Of a stretch of DNA of 64,000 bases, positions 37,301 through 47,759 are shown in pieces. The position numbers and the translations under genes are program-made. Each line of letters opens with the position of its first letter. Positions within the stretch are counted from its first letter, which is position 1. The notes beneath the pieces were generated by a model that saw only the letters and a program-made list of their open reading frames with translations, was not told the DNA's origin and did no database searches. This DNA is from Protonemura montana (Eukaryota; Arthropoda; Insecta; Plecoptera; Nemouridae). Location: positions 13,120,001 to 13,184,000 of the forward strand of contig OX387608.1 of the NCBI GenBank assembly GCA_947568835.1. Direction: 5' to 3'.

Positions 37301-38096
37301 GATACATCATCGCAAAACTTCCTGCCCAGATAATTTGGCTTGGCGAGCGAAGAAGATATTTAACTTTACCAGCAAGCACTTGTTGTGTTTTTAGAACAAG
37401 GACTGTGCGAACGCAATTTGAGTTGCTCTGTAAGATGAACGTGGCGATATTTGGGGTTGATAAAATGTGAAGCCGAACCACTGCGTAGATCAAAGCAAAA
37501 CAGCCAAAATTAAAAGTATTACTTTTTTTTTTTTATTTATAAAAATATAAAGAAAACACGCACGGGCTCGAAAACTTAACAACTTTTTAACTTTGATGTA
37601 TTTTACACCTTTGCAAAGTTTGGTGAAAAATATCAAATAATTTTGGCGGTATATCTCAAATACGTTAATACAAAATCTGAAAATTTTCGTAAATTTCAAA
37701 TAGTTTCAACACTTTTGAACCGATTTTGCTGAAAAACGCAGGCAGTCTAAGTTGAGAACACGAAAATATGCTCTGCAAGTTTAGTTCAAATCGGTGCAGG
37801 CGTAAAAAAAATGCAAAAAACACACAAGTGTATTTTTTTCTCTGGTAAGTGAAATTGAAGATTTCGCTCCACTCGCTACGCCCAACTAATTGAAATACTC
37901 ACAGTTCAACGGGATGTCTTGTTGTAACCATCACGTGACGGAATCCGTGCACAGACGTTTGTTCAAAGAACTCTTGGATATATTCTTGAACATATCGAAA
38001 CCACTTCACTTTATCCCATCGCTTCTTGTGAATCGCCTGAAAGCCTCCTCGTTTCTCATTGTCTCTTGGTCTTTGGTGTCTTTGTAGCGCTCTCAT
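25324..38096 (-). CDS. Pickpocket-like DEG/ENaC sodium channel subunit
   Basis: Exons in coding order are 37903-38096, 36893-37093, 33578-33731, 32254-32481, 28792-29068, 27176-27451 and 25324-25448, which sum to 1455 bases (484 residues plus stop) with consistent phases. The product is an amiloride-type cation channel subunit at the plasma membrane, with cytosolic ends and a large Cys-rich ectodomain. The N-terminus has the gating His-Gly (H50-G51, in SVHGFRH). TM1 is about residues 65-84 (LVLWLVVIVASILF) and is followed by RYKENPTVVS and FPAATICY. The ectodomain has paired Cys blocks such as TSCSCRPLCEDV. TM2 has SFGGTAGLFLGCSLLSGVEV, with the selectivity filter G455-C456-S457 and the following Glu463. 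The weakest junction is the GTACTT donor of exon 2. An acceptor (TTTTCCAG before 38124) suggests an upstream noncoding exon. The subfamily cannot be assigned. Confidence 0.9.
26081..26241. repeat. Fold-back MITE in a channel intron
   Basis: Arms of about 40 bases (TTGTTGATTGGGAAAGTAAT...AGTACGGAACTTA and its complement ending CTCAATCAACATATT) flank a centre of about 80 bases. There is no coding capacity. Confidence 0.65.
29069..31330. other. Channel intron, no feature recognised
   Basis: AT-rich sequence. Minus reading frames at 29350-29730 (126 codons) and 30232-30767 have no domain or splice support and look like chance. Confidence 0.4.
31335..31440 (+). repeat. Single-unit relative of the 52.3-kb satellite
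   Basis: TCTAGCCCGTGAGTGGAGATACCAGCCCAAAGACTG...CAGCATTGCTA matches one 54-base satellite unit and is followed by the same flank (AATTTCAGTTA, ATTTTAGTGGC). It looks like the unexpanded form of a dispersed element. Confidence 0.65.
31589..32010. repeat. Complex fold-back element carrying a tRNA-like block
   Basis: Two copies of the arm GATGAAATCTTATTTAAATTG...ACCGTCTCAAAAATTGAT, at 31589-31676 and 31917-32000, enclose a tRNA-like segment and a spacer with AACTCGAGTAACTCCAATTTG. The inverted equivalent is at 44762-45297. It lies in a channel intron. Confidence 0.72.
31669..31746 (-). ncRNA. tRNA-like sequence inside a fold-back element
   Basis: The minus strand reads AAGTAGCTCAATGGGTTAGA (A-box) and GGGGTTCGTGTCCC (B-box-like), 70-80 bases overall. 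The anticodon loop lacks U33, so it is probably not a working tRNA. Confidence 0.5.
33035..33300 (+). repeat. Family A repeat in a channel intron
   Basis: It contains AAAATGGCTGCCAAACAGC, the AT-rich centre, CACGTGTAGCCAGCTCGTTTG and the GCTGGTCCTC tail of the family A repeats. Confidence 0.55.
33861..34037. repeat. Fold-back repeat
   Basis: The arm with TTTTTCGGTTATGCTCTGGT and GAGGTTTGCGGC at 33861-33912 is repeated inverted at 33983-34036. It lies just upstream of channel exon 3, in the intron. Confidence 0.65.
34230..34990. repeat. Large inverted pair in a channel intron
   Basis: TGATTGGCTGTTACCGTGGAGA with AACTGGCAGTTA near 34236-34285 recurs inverted as TAACTGCCAGTTA...CTCCATGGTCACAGCCAATCA near 34950-34990. 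The centre is AT-rich. It could be one element or two insertions. Confidence 0.45.
35240..35700. mobile_element. Two 5S-derived SINE pieces joined in inverted orientation
   Basis: The left half is a minus-oriented tail (CAACGACGCACTGTTTTGAC...GGCGTCAGT). It meets a plus-oriented body and tail (CTTCATTCGCCTTGCTTATC...CGTCGTTAAA-like end) near 35420. Both lack the 5S head. Confidence 0.65.
36225..36500. repeat. Fold-back repeat of the GACATGAGTCTA family
   Basis: AACTATTTGAACTGGGGTTTGAATGCTAAGT is followed at the far end by its inverted copy ACTTAGCATTCAATACCCAGTTCAAATAG, with inner arms CTGTTACTGCTTCAAGG and CTTGAAGAAGTAACCAG. Fragments recur near 49000-49320, 51540-51620, 55130-55200 and 63760-63850. 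Confidence 0.65.
36505..36870 (+). mobile_element. 5S-derived SINE, body and A-rich tail
   Basis: Shared body (CTTCATTCGCCTTGCTTATC, TACCGTCCTTCGGAAGGGAC) and 3' part (CCGACGCCATCAGACCAGTG, GTGCGTCGTTAAACAC), ending in (AAAT)n. The A-rich tail indicates retrotransposition in plus orientation. The 5S head is missing. It lies immediately downstream of channel exon 2, in the intron. Confidence 0.75.
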
Positions 38097-38384
38097 GGCG
38101 TTCGTTCACAATTCAAAATGTTCCCTGGAAAATTTCCTTTGCTTACTAAAATTACTGGATTTTGTAATCCATTTTGTACTCGGGTAGGTATTTTGGGGCA
38201 CAAAATTGACTGTGATCATTGTTTAACTGCAACCCGTGTTCGAACATACATTGGATGAGCGTAGCGAGCGAATCGAAAATTCGTTTGACCACTCGGTTCA
38301 AAGAATTGTTTTCAATACACTTTTGAATCTCTGAAATTAGATCTGCTACACATTTTTTTAACAATCGCCCGGATGTTATTTTTA

Positions 38385-38540
38385 GGAACACAAACAACCT
38401 CTCAAAGATGTGTGCTCACACAGGGAATCGAACCTCGATCTCGACATTCTTCGATCACTGGGTTATATTCCTCAGATGGGAACCAATTTTTGAGAGGTTA
38501 GCAGTGTTCCTATTAATAAAATACTTAACGCGTTGCAACC
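38385..38540. repeat. Diverged fold-back element with tRNA-like core
   Basis: GGAACACAAACAACCTCTCAAA and the inverted TTTGAGAGGTTAGCAGTGTTCC flank a tRNA-like block (minus strand, about 38411-38483) with GAGGTTCGATTCCC as B-box. It lies upstream of the channel start codon. Confidence 0.6.
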
Positions 38541-39199
38541 ATTTGTATTTGAAACCAGATTCAATTTTTTTTTTTTTTCAATTAAGATTTACCAAATTGT
38601 TATTTAAATATGTATCAAAAACTTCAGACACATTGAGGTTGAAATTCGCAGATATAGATATTTACATGGCAACATTAAAAAAACGCGAATTTTAAAATAG
38701 CATCTGGTGAACCGAAAAAATACCGGAAGGAGCAAAAGGGGTTACCCCCTTTATTAAAAGAAGAAAATAGAGCACATAATAAAATATACTACAACGTAAA
38801 TCAAAGTGCTTTCAGGTTAAGTCCTAGTTGTACACAATTTTCCGTTTGCACGACATTTATTTGGGTTGTTTCCGAAGATTGTAAACAACACAAGTGTTGT
38901 TTTTTTAATTTGCTTGCGTCATTTCAAGAGCTTAAAAAGAAAATGCTTCAATCCTTCAGCATGTATAACCAATATTGGTATACATAGGTATCAATAGGTT
39001 TAATTAGATTATGTTTTTGGAAGCTTGGTGCCAAAGTATACGTTTGTTTCCACTAGCTCTTATGGCAAAAATGGTTATTCCTATAACAAAAACATTGGTG
39101 ATCACTTGTATTTTGACAACTTTCTCAGCGTCTCACTCGATTATTCTCACTCAAAACCAAACTACCGAATCCAAAAAACGTTAACGCTGCTCTTTTTCT

Positions 39200-39430
39200 T
39201 CAACAAATCACAGGACGCCAAACAATCTCGACTCGCCGCCAAGTGTCCACGCGATTGACGCGCCAGTCGATCGCTCGCCAGAAGTCGACGCCGAAGTCGA
39301 GGCGCCACGACGCCTCGGATGTCACGCGTGCCGGCGTCGGACTGATCGCAACTGATCGCCGAATCACGGCTCACCGATTGCGATCTCGTTATTCTACATG
39401 CAACTACGTGGTCTCGTGAAAGTGTTACGC
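39200..39430. other. GC-rich block upstream of the channel gene
   Basis: It is rich in CGACGCC/GGCGTCG, unlike its surroundings. Similar stretches occur near 47450-47560 and 51790-51890, so it may be a repeat rather than the channel promoter. Confidence 0.3.
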
Positions 39431-39464
39431 CACAAGCACTGAACAGGCGTGGAAAATGCACGGG

Positions 39465-40110
39465 GTAGGTATGCAGAAGGGTTGGCGTGTTCATTGAAGT
39501 TGAGCAACATTGCGCTGAAACAGGTATTGGATGGGTGACCAGTTTCCACACGTTGTCAGATCTGTTTGGTATAGAGTGTTTGGAAGAATTTAAAGTCACT
39601 CTCGTGCTTTTTTTAATCTGACACATTTACCTACTATTGCTGCGATCCCATTTTCTTTCGAAATGCTTCTTTACTGCACAGAGGACCTTCTTCTTCTTAA
39701 AAACCAAACGGATCATCTTTTTTAACATATACCCCATCATTCTCAGAGGCACAGTGGGTACCAAAAGTATTCGTTTTTAAAAACACCATACGTTATCAAA
39801 TACATCTTTAAACACAATTCTGTTCAAAAGAGAACCCAAAAGATTTGGCGTGCTGGATACGCCGGTTCTCGTTAGAACACCAAATTTAAGCTACACTGTG
39901 CTGTGTCCAGTTCTGTTCGGGAGAGAGGTTTGTAAAATTCAAGTTACTATAAGAACTGCATACTCCTTACTCTACCATGTCACCACTCCTAACTTCTAGG
40001 CATCCTCAATCCTCATCATAACCAACTAATTCACCGACGTCATAAGACCATTACCATATTACCAGTTGTCTAGATTGTGCATCGTTAAACAACAGAAATA
40101 AATCAAGCTA
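39465..40110 (+). mobile_element. Two 5S-derived SINE pieces
   Basis: At 39490-39545 a 5S-like block reads GAAGTTGAGCAACATTGCG...AGGTATTGGATGGGTGACC. At 39848-40105 a second copy has CGCCGGTTCTCGTTAGAACACC, the body fragment GTTCTGTTCGGGAGAGAGG, and the tail end GTGCATCGTTAAACAACAGAAATAAAT. Confidence 0.6.
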
Positions 40111-40655
40111 ACGCGGTGGCGAGTGTACCCACCACCCTCTCTCAACCCCCGCGGACGCCACCCAAACGGTTTTCGTATTATTTATGTTTCAAATTTTGTA
40201 ACACAAACCACTGACTCGACGCATTTAAGTCGTTTCCCCCACGCGTAGCTGCACTAAATTACAACTAACACGTTTATTGCATTTCTCTGCATTTGTGGTC
40301 CACCCTCTAAACGTCATTGCACCGTAATCCACGACACTCACTCTCATGTCAATTGTCGACGCTCACATTCGCACGCAATTACTTCAAATCGTACACTTTA
40401 TTAAAATCAACTTCTCCATTAGTCAACCATCCTGCACTCCTGGGGCATTTCGACAATTTCAATTATGCAATCGTCTCCAGTGGCAGCCATTTCTGACGAC
40501 AGGACAAAGCTCTGCAATCAGTGACGACCGCATGGGGTTACGTTTCTAATGGCCTTTGGGTGTCGCCAGTCCCGCTATCCCCTGCCCTTGAGACCTCAAA
40601 ATAGTTGACAGTTGCATCACCAGCGCGTTGCGCTCGCGTCGTGTTAGTGGTTTCT

Positions 40656-40683
<28 letters not shown>
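40656..40683 (+). repeat. Poly-C tract of 28 bases
   Basis: An uninterrupted run of 28 C. A second C run of about 17 lies at 41516-41532. Such runs are prone to assembly error in length and can form i-motif or G-quadruplex structures. Confidence 0.8.
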
Positions 40684-40686
<3 letters not shown>

Positions 40687-40864
40687 CTTATTCGTAGTGG
40701 ATTCGTTACCCCTTTCGTGACGAAACTTGTGGGGGTTCGCAATTTCAACCTGGGATCCATTCTGTTTTTTGTTTTAGTCATGAACTTCAATTGTTTATTG
40801 ACCTGTCATCAGCATGGTTTTATTCAGTATGGTTCCTTTTCGCGTTTTCGCGTTATACCGTCCG

Positions 40865-41275
40865 ATGGATTGATTGATTATTGTGTTTAACGGCGCACTG
40901 TTTTGACAACGGGCCCTGTAGCACTGGTCTAATGGCGTCAGTGAATAATTGGATTATGATTAACCTAACCTACCCAGTGCCGGCACGTAGCCTATTTCTG
41001 TCGAAGATCACCGAGGGGACCACAGGCTTAACGTCTCTTCCGTACAACGCGAGCAACATGATTCCTCCACAAATCCATGCCGTCGAGAGGTTGATAAGCA
41101 AGGCGAATGAAGTTGCAATACTAACTTTCATCCCTCCAGCCTCTCTTCCGAACAGAACTGGTCATGTGTATGGTGGTCACCTATTCAATTCCTGACTCAC
41201 TGTAGTGTTGCTCAACCTCGGTGATCTCATGAGAACCGGTGTTTCCAACACGCCAAACCGTTCGGTTCTCCATCT
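40865..41275 (-). mobile_element. 5S-derived SINE, nearly full length
   Basis: Minus orientation: the 5S-like head is at 41170-41275 (CGGTGATCTCATGAGAACCG on plus), body CATGCCGTCGAGAGGTTGAT, and tail GTGTTTAACGGCGCACTGTTTTGAC at 40885-40910. Confidence 0.75.
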
Positions 41276-41279
41276 GAAA

Positions 41280-43580
41280 TGGGGATTAGTTTTGACGAAA
41301 TTGTTATTGATGCTGTGTGTATAATGCATGCGATTTGCAAGCCGATTCGTGTAATGGTGCGTAAAAAGTCGCGACATAAACTGCAGTGTGCTTTGCTCGG
41401 CGGCTCGGGATGAAATCAATTCGCTCGAACTCGATTAGAATTGTAAAGTATCACATTCTCACACAATCGCGACGCGGAGGCGGGGGAAAAGTAGAGCGAA
41501 AACTTTATATTTTAACCCCCCCCCCCCCCCCATCCCTTCACCAGGCTTCAGCAGCGAGTCTACTCGTTTTTGTAGCATCGAGAGGGTGTGGCTTTCAAAA
41601 AAATGGTCAGATTTGGGTTATGGCAGCGATTTTGCATAATTGTTTCCCTTTTTGACAGTGGAAAGCAGAGGACAATTCGATTTTGGATGATTTAGCATGA
41701 CTGTCAAAATCCGATAACTTATTGTTGGTATTCCATTCATTTTATCCAAAATTATTGCAAGCCGTTATCAACAAATTGTAACCCAGAAATGTTGACAATT
41801 GCCAATCATAAATCTAGACTTTTTCTGTCAATTGCTTGTCAGAGCTTTCTTGATTGTAGCCTTGTAGTATCGATGCAAGATTTTTTGACCAATTTCCCGT
41901 GCCGTGTCTCTGGAAACTTGAAAAGCTTGCAAAAGCTTCTGGGTCTTTTTATGGAAATATTATCATATTGTACGCAAGTTTTCTAGTAGCACCGTACTTC
42001 ACATGTACGTCGCCGCGGTCAAATTTCATTCGACTGACTTTTCGTTTAAAAAAAAAAAAAGAACAGACGTCCCTATCCAATCCGCCCCTCGGACAAAACG
42101 GTACGTCAGATTCGAACAACAGATTTTAAACCCGACTTCCGAATCGGCATTGAAGCATATCACAAAGTGTATTTCATATGGTATACTGTAATCTATATAC
42201 GGCAGACCACACCACATCGCACTTATGGTAAATCGCACACCGAAAACCATCGCAGACAAATTAGACGCAAGTAAATTAGCATAACAATGCAAGTATAGAA
42301 AGATTTCAGCACGCCTGTCAAACCAGAGTTACACTGCTAAAATATGTAAACAAATTTAATTTCAAACGAAAGCCGTGCGTGTGAGAAGCGTGATTCTTAC
42401 GCGAGCGTCATAATGTGTGTGCCAGTATTAGGATTGACATGCGTGACGTGGTGCCCCACAACCCCCCCACCACAACGGAAGTCACCCTTTTTTGTTACCC
42501 TCTTTTCAAGTGTTCGATGCCCATTGTGTAGCCGATAGATCTTGACTGCTGTTGGGGTGGATTGTTTGTCGTTCAACTGGTTCAACCGCGATGAGACTTG
42601 AAGATTTAAAAGTGATTTATTCTGATCTTGAATCTACAGTTTTTTTTAACGTTGTGGGTGGGCGTAGTTTCTTATTGGTGGCAATTCAAGAATGGGGAAT
42701 GTAAGTTTTGAGATTCTCACCCAAATTTTGAGCGAATTATTATGTTTTCTCGCTTGAGATTAACACAGAAAACACCTCGGAGGCGCAACACTTTCAAAAT
42801 ATTCACGCACCGCATGGGGTGCGGTACAAGAATCATTCAAACCCCCTGGATTTTTTTTCCTAAAATCTGCATGAGAAACGTAAAAATAGTAACTTGGCAA
42901 AAGTGTTCTAAAATTACTATATTTTAAATGTATTATAAATATAATTTAAGAAACCATGTGGCTATGTAATACAAAATGTTTGTAGTAAACTGCACTGTTG
43001 TTTGGGAAAGCAATGAGAAGATATTGTAAGAGCCAACGTAAAATATTGCAAATTAAGAATTGTGTAATAATTGTAAATAATTGGCTAATGCTGAATCCAA
43101 TAAGCTGGTTCTAAAGAAATGGCTTTGTAAAATGGACTACAATTTTTCAATTTTCGTATGTAAGCAATGCCCCCCGATACAGTCATCTGGCTGCGGCCGA
43201 ATCCGAGGACAGTACCGCTTTGCTGAAGAGATTTAATTGGTTTGTTCCTTACCGGTGTTCCGGTGAGCCCATGTTGTTATTTATCTGGAGATTTTTCCCC
43301 GGGAGTACTTCACGCTAACGTCAAAACGACGGTTGCGGCAAACGCCGAGACATAGGAGAACCACTTAGTCCGCAAGGTGCAATTGCTTTGTGTGCTACTG
43401 TTTCCGATGTAAATGTATGTAATATTTGAAATAAAGCTGTAAAATTGTGTTTCATTCTGCCTTGTACATTACAAATTCCTGTCTGTCAATCCGTTTGTTA
43501 ATTCCCGTCTCCTTGTATGGCTGAGTGTGCTTCAATTCGCGAGATATCAGAAAGGTAAGCTGCGTAAATATATCCTTTTC
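41280..43580. other. Intergenic, no feature recognised
   Basis: Apart from the C run near 41520, I see no gene or repeat. Short frames (for example minus 42026-42292) carry no motif. Confidence 0.4.
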
Positions 43581-43599
43581 GCTCATTGTACTCTACTGG

Positions 43600-44020
43600 T
43601 GCAGAAGGCCAAAATGTTAACTATAAGTTAAAGCCCTTAGGCGTTATACCAAAATGGAGAAAAGACCTCCTCGCACATTATACTTGCCTGATACGAACGG
43701 CCAAATTTTCACCAAAAGTTAAAGACTTAAAAGCCCTCGGGCGTTATACAATAGACGGGCTCAAAGACCTCCTCGCACATTATACTTGCCTGATACGAAC
43801 GGCCAAATTTTCATCAAAAGTTAAAGACTTAAAAGCCCTCGGGCACAAAGACCTCTTCGCTCATTATACTTGCCTGATACGAACGGCCAAATTTTCACCA
43901 AAAGTTTGAGCCTTAAAAGCCCTCGGGCGTTATACAACAGACGGCACAAAGACCTCCTCGCACATTATACTTGCCTGATACAAACGGTCAAATTTTCTCT
44001 GCAATTTTAGGCCTTCCGGC
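43600..44020 (+). repeat. Tandem repeat, about 84-103-bp units, four copies
   Basis: GACCTCCTCGCACATTATAC recurs at 43663, 43766, 43850 (one change) and 43951, with TGCCTGATACGAACGGCCAA after it. The third interval is shortened because GTTATACAATAGACGG is missing. The plus frame stays open for 107 codons, but this follows from the repeat. Confidence 0.8.
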
Positions 44021-44289
44021 AATGTTCATAGCCCCAGGCTTCCGTAGCCTCAGGCGTTTTTTTTTTTTTTTACAATTTGCAGCCCTTGCGATTTTGCGTT
44101 TTCTTTAAAACTGCTAATATTAAGCCAAAAGAATTTTAGTAGCAATTTACCTTATTTTTTTCCTAGAATTCTGTAGACGTCATTTGGTGGATATAATAGT
44201 GACGGAATTCTGGTGGAGGTGCCGGAATCTATCTAGGAATTACGATCGCTACAGATATTAAAACTCGCTAACACAATTTTATCACCCAT

Positions 44290-44491
44290 CACATTTATTT
44301 ATTGTCCAACCAGCACATACATTTTGCACCATTAAATGATAACAACATTCAATTTATTCATGTTGACAAAGTCTAGTGGCGGCAAATTTCTCCCAACTCT
44401 CAGGCGACGCGGGGTTGAACTTCGGACGTAGACGGTGACTTCGTGGACCTCCTGGAGGTTGAAATCTTGCTGGGAGCAGTCGGTTCACCAT
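44290..44491 (-). other. Terminal exon-like block, coding status uncertain
   Basis: Acceptor TTTGTTTTAG at 44492/44491, then a GC-richer block, with AATAAA-type signals on the minus strand near 44353 and 44290. One frame gives a Ser/Thr/Pro-rich end (DGEPTAPSKISTSRR...QPRVA stop at 44400). Another starts with ATG (MVNRLLPARFQPPGG) and stops later. The upstream partner would be 45842-45994. Confidence 0.3.
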
Positions 44492-44795
44492 CTAAAACAA
44501 ACGAAGATCAAGATTAGAACGATTTCTGCAGTTTTCTAACTTTTCTTGATGAGATAGGACTTCCTGGAGGCATTCAGTACGTAATTTTGAGCCTTGTTCA
44601 CCTAACGCTAAGGGCAACTCTAGACAAGGTGCCGGCCAGCTGCTTGCAAGCTGTAGATATTGTAACCTAGGGGCCTTATTTCATAATAACAAATACGGGA
44701 ACACAGTTGAAGACCCAGAATCCAGAATCCAGCAACTCACAACCCTTCAACAACTTTTTTTTATTATTATCAACACTACACCGTCTCAAAAATCG

Positions 44796-44871
44796 ATGCC
44801 CAAACGGGGACTCGAACCCCGATCTCCACCTATCGCGGGTGTTGCTCTAACCCATTGAGCTACTTGGACAC
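44796..44871 (-). ncRNA. tRNA-like sequence, best preserved copy
   Basis: The minus strand has a 7-bp acceptor-like pairing TGTCCAA/TTGGGCA, A-box TAGCTCAATGGGTTAGAGCA and B-box GGGGTTCGAGTCCCC with a perfect T-stem. The anticodon arm is CACC-CGCGATA-GGTG, only 4 bp and without U33. It is probably tRNA-derived rather than a working tRNA; the pol III boxes look intact. Confidence 0.55.
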
Positions 44872-45140
44872 CGGCTTTTTGAGATGGTTTTTGAGACGGT
44901 TATAGTGTTGATAATAATAAAATACCCTGCGCATTGCAAGCGTTTGCAATTTAAATAAGATTTCATCCTAATACAGCAACGAATCCAACGTCAAATTGGA
45001 GTTATTCGAGTTTGACAGGTTGTGATGTGATATAGCTTCATTAGAATCAGAGTGACTGTGAGTATTCACAGCCTCTTGGTTCTACTCCTTGGAGAACTGT
45101 CATTCTCATCAAATACACTAAAATCGTCTCAAAAAGCCAG

Positions 45141-45214
45141 TACCCAAGTAGCTCAATGGGTTAGAGCAACACCCGCGATAGGTGGAGATCGTGCTCTGAG
45201 TCTCCGTTTGGGCA
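45141..45214 (+). ncRNA. tRNA-like sequence, plus-strand copy
   Basis: Same A-box and anticodon arm as 44796-44871. The T-arm has changed (GTGCTCTGAGTCTCC), which destroys the B-box. Confidence 0.45.
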
Positions 45215-45841
45215 TCGATTTTTGAAACGGTTATAGTGTTGATAACAATAAAATACCCCGCGCATTGCAAGCGTTTACAATTTAAATAAGATTTCGTCAT
45301 GCAACAACTTCTTTACAGCGCAAATAATATAATCAGTATGCGTTCATGTAGCCTCTCGGGACTCAGTGGGGGCAACCGGCCCAGCTCCAGATAATCAGGT
45401 CCAGAATATCACAAAATCTGAACAAACGATAAATAAAACAACCCTCACCCCATCCTTGTTTCACTCCAGAATGACCATTAACCATTGATATGGCACTCAA
45501 CCCTCTACACTCCCTTCCCCTTACCTGCATTACCCCTCTAACTACTACTTCATCTCACATTTATTTCTTCTCGGACAAGCGTCATAAAACTTTGACCATC
45601 AAGTTTCTGTTCAATTTGTACTCCTCTATTTCTCCTTTACACATCCATAAAACACACGTAAGGTCAGCCCAAATTCCAGATGTGCTACCTCTAATCCATC
45701 CTGGACTAATCACCTAGTACACTGTACCTCACCTTCTGAGTCGGTTTCTTTTGGAAATTATTTGTGTCTTAATTTGAGAAAAGCCAGAATTTAAAGAACA
45801 GGTGAGGTGGAGAACATGAAATGTATGTCTTACGTACTCAC

Positions 45842-45994
45842 TTCAGTTTTCTTGACGCAGCTGAGCTCTCCGCCGCTGTTCTGGTTGCTGATTTGCAGCC
45901 AAAGTCTTGCGGTCACCAAGAAGGGGCGTCGGTTAGCGAGAGTCTAGAGAAGCTGCTGCTGGAAGTGTCCTGCCGGCGCCGGGAAACACCAAGG
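45842..45994 (-). other. Internal exon-like block with an in-frame TGA
   Basis: Flanked by a strong acceptor (GTCTTCCAG) and donor (GTGAGT) on the minus strand; 153 bases, divisible by three. Read in phase 2 it is open (LGVSRRRQDTSSSSFSRLSL ... KSATRTAAESSAASRKL) apart from one TGA after APSW. The other two frames have earlier stops. It could be a decayed module, a UTR exon or a lncRNA exon. There is no SECIS evidence for recoding here. Confidence 0.3.
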
Positions 45995-46389
45995 CTGGAA
46001 GACAAACAAAAGTTAGTATAAGCAGCAGGCAAGAAAACAGTTTCATGAGAGGATGCATGAGGGGGAACCCATTGTCGCCGGATCACGAATCACACACAAT
46101 CACGCAAAATCATGCGAAAAGTCCGTGAGTCACAAATGACGTCTTATTTTGTAAGTGAATCAGTGAAATTCACTTTATTATTTGAGTATATAAGGAAAGT
46201 ACAGAGTAGATTTCTGGAAACAAAGTGAACTACATGTATGTTTTCAGTTGCATACTTTTACCAAACTTATCTGCATGGATCAATCTATTTATTTCCACAT
46301 GCCTTCTTGAATCGCTAAGCAAGGATTTATTCCCGAAATTCTACTAGTTTTGATTTTTTTCACTGCTTTCCTTTGCTATTAAAGACTAA

Positions 46390-46524
46390 GGGCCGGTTTT
46401 TCAATGGCAAGTTGAGTAATTAACAGACCGTTAACAAAGAAAAAAAACTCTGATTGGGTGTTACTAAGCAAATAAAAAATTAGCGGTCTGTTAGGTTCCT
46501 AACGAAGCACTGAAAAACCGGCTC
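46390..46524. mobile_element. PIF/Harbinger-like MITE
   Basis: The ends GGGCCGGTTTTTCA and TGAAAAACCGGCTC are inverted repeats flanked by TAA on both sides, the 3-base target duplication of Harbinger elements. The interior has a second inverted motif (TTAACAGACCGTTAAC). It is 135 bases with no ORF. A truncated relative lies at 53460-53580. Confidence 0.75.
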
Positions 46525-47689
46525 TAAATAGACTAGCAGTCCAGTTAGTTTCTCTTCTATCTAACTGCAATCTCCAACTAACAGACTTTTGGTACCACCG
46601 ACCTCGTGCAATCAGAGGAAACATTGTGTCAACAACAATTGCATCGACCACCGTAGCCGACCAAAGCTGACCAGACATTTTACACGCCTCGGTGTCCTTG
46701 CCATGACAGATCTCGGCTTTTGCTCGGCCCACCAATTTGTAGCTTCTTACCAGTCTCAAGACAGCAGTTGAAGGCAAACTGTCAGTGATCAATCATTGTC
46801 CCTTGGAATCGTATGCCACAGAGAAATGTAGAAAAGAGGTAATTTTGCACAGCGAACGGTCATACAAAATAAAGATTATTTTTAACAAAATGAATTAAGT
46901 TTACTTATTTTTACTGGTGGTTCTTATTAGATTGATTCAAACATTTAAAGACAAACAAACAGCTGTAGAAATAATCGTCATGGAAACTCTGTACATAATG
47001 TAGCAATACATCAGTTCCCGGAGCCTAATTAGCCGAAGATTTGGGTGCCGGCTTGGGTGCTTGCACCACCCTACACGCCATAATTATTACACAACACTCG
47101 CACCCTCTGACGCATAATTTAGCAAACGCGCGCACCTATTGATACGCATCTGCTATATGAATTAAACTCAGACGCGTTCACGCAAAATAAGAGTGTCAGC
47201 TTTTCCCCCTATTTTTCTTATAAGTCGTAGTCATTCCTAGCAGTAAAATATCATTCTGTGAATTCTGTGACTCGGGGGAGGCGTCAGCCAGACCTCTGAC
47301 TCACAAGGAGGTAGAGCCTAGCCGTACAAGAAAAAATTTTTTTTTTTTTTAAGTTGAGCATTGCGCACTTTCTGAGTCCTGGTTCTTGTGACTTAGAGAA
47401 TGATAGCTTCGCTAGGATGCTCTAGAAAAATTGAGATTTGAGCGTGGATTTGAATGGCCGCTGCTTCTCGACGACGCCGGCGTCAAGGTCAAGAGGTCGA
47501 ATTAGTATGAACGAACTCCAGTATTTCTTCGAAGTGACTTCGACGCCGAAGACGTCGAGATCTTGGTATTAATGCTGGTACTAGCCTAATGATGCCTAAT
47601 GCCTTCATGCTATAATACCAGTGTGTGACCATCATACTGTTTGGGTCCATGGGGCCATTTCTGTTTGGGTAAGAGCCTGAACAGACAAA

Positions 47690-47727
47690 AGTAAAAGCAA
47701 CAACTTCATTCGCTTTGCTTATTGCTA

Positions 47728-47759
<32 letters not shown>

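Larger units (their letters stand above)
44762..45297. repeat. Complex fold-back element with two tRNA-like blocks
   Basis: Arms with GTTATAGTGTTGATAATAAT, GCATTGCAAGCGTTTGCAATTT and AAATAAGATTTC occur twice. tRNA-like blocks lie at 44796-44871 (minus) and 45141-45214 (plus). The spacer (CCAACGTCAAATTGGAGTTA) is shared, inverted, with 31589-32010. Confidence 0.78.

Noticed and set aside
39162..39626. 154-codon minus frame upstream of the channel
   Set aside because: It is formed by a CG-rich segment joined to a 5S-SINE piece; there is no protein similarity and no start context.
43586..43909. 107-codon plus frame at 43.6 kb as a repeat protein gene
   Set aside because: It follows from the tandem repeat; one unit is shortened and no promoter or splice context supports translation.
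44796..45214. Functional tRNA genes
   Set aside because: The anticodon arm has only 4 bp and lacks U33, and each block lies inside a repeated fold-back element.
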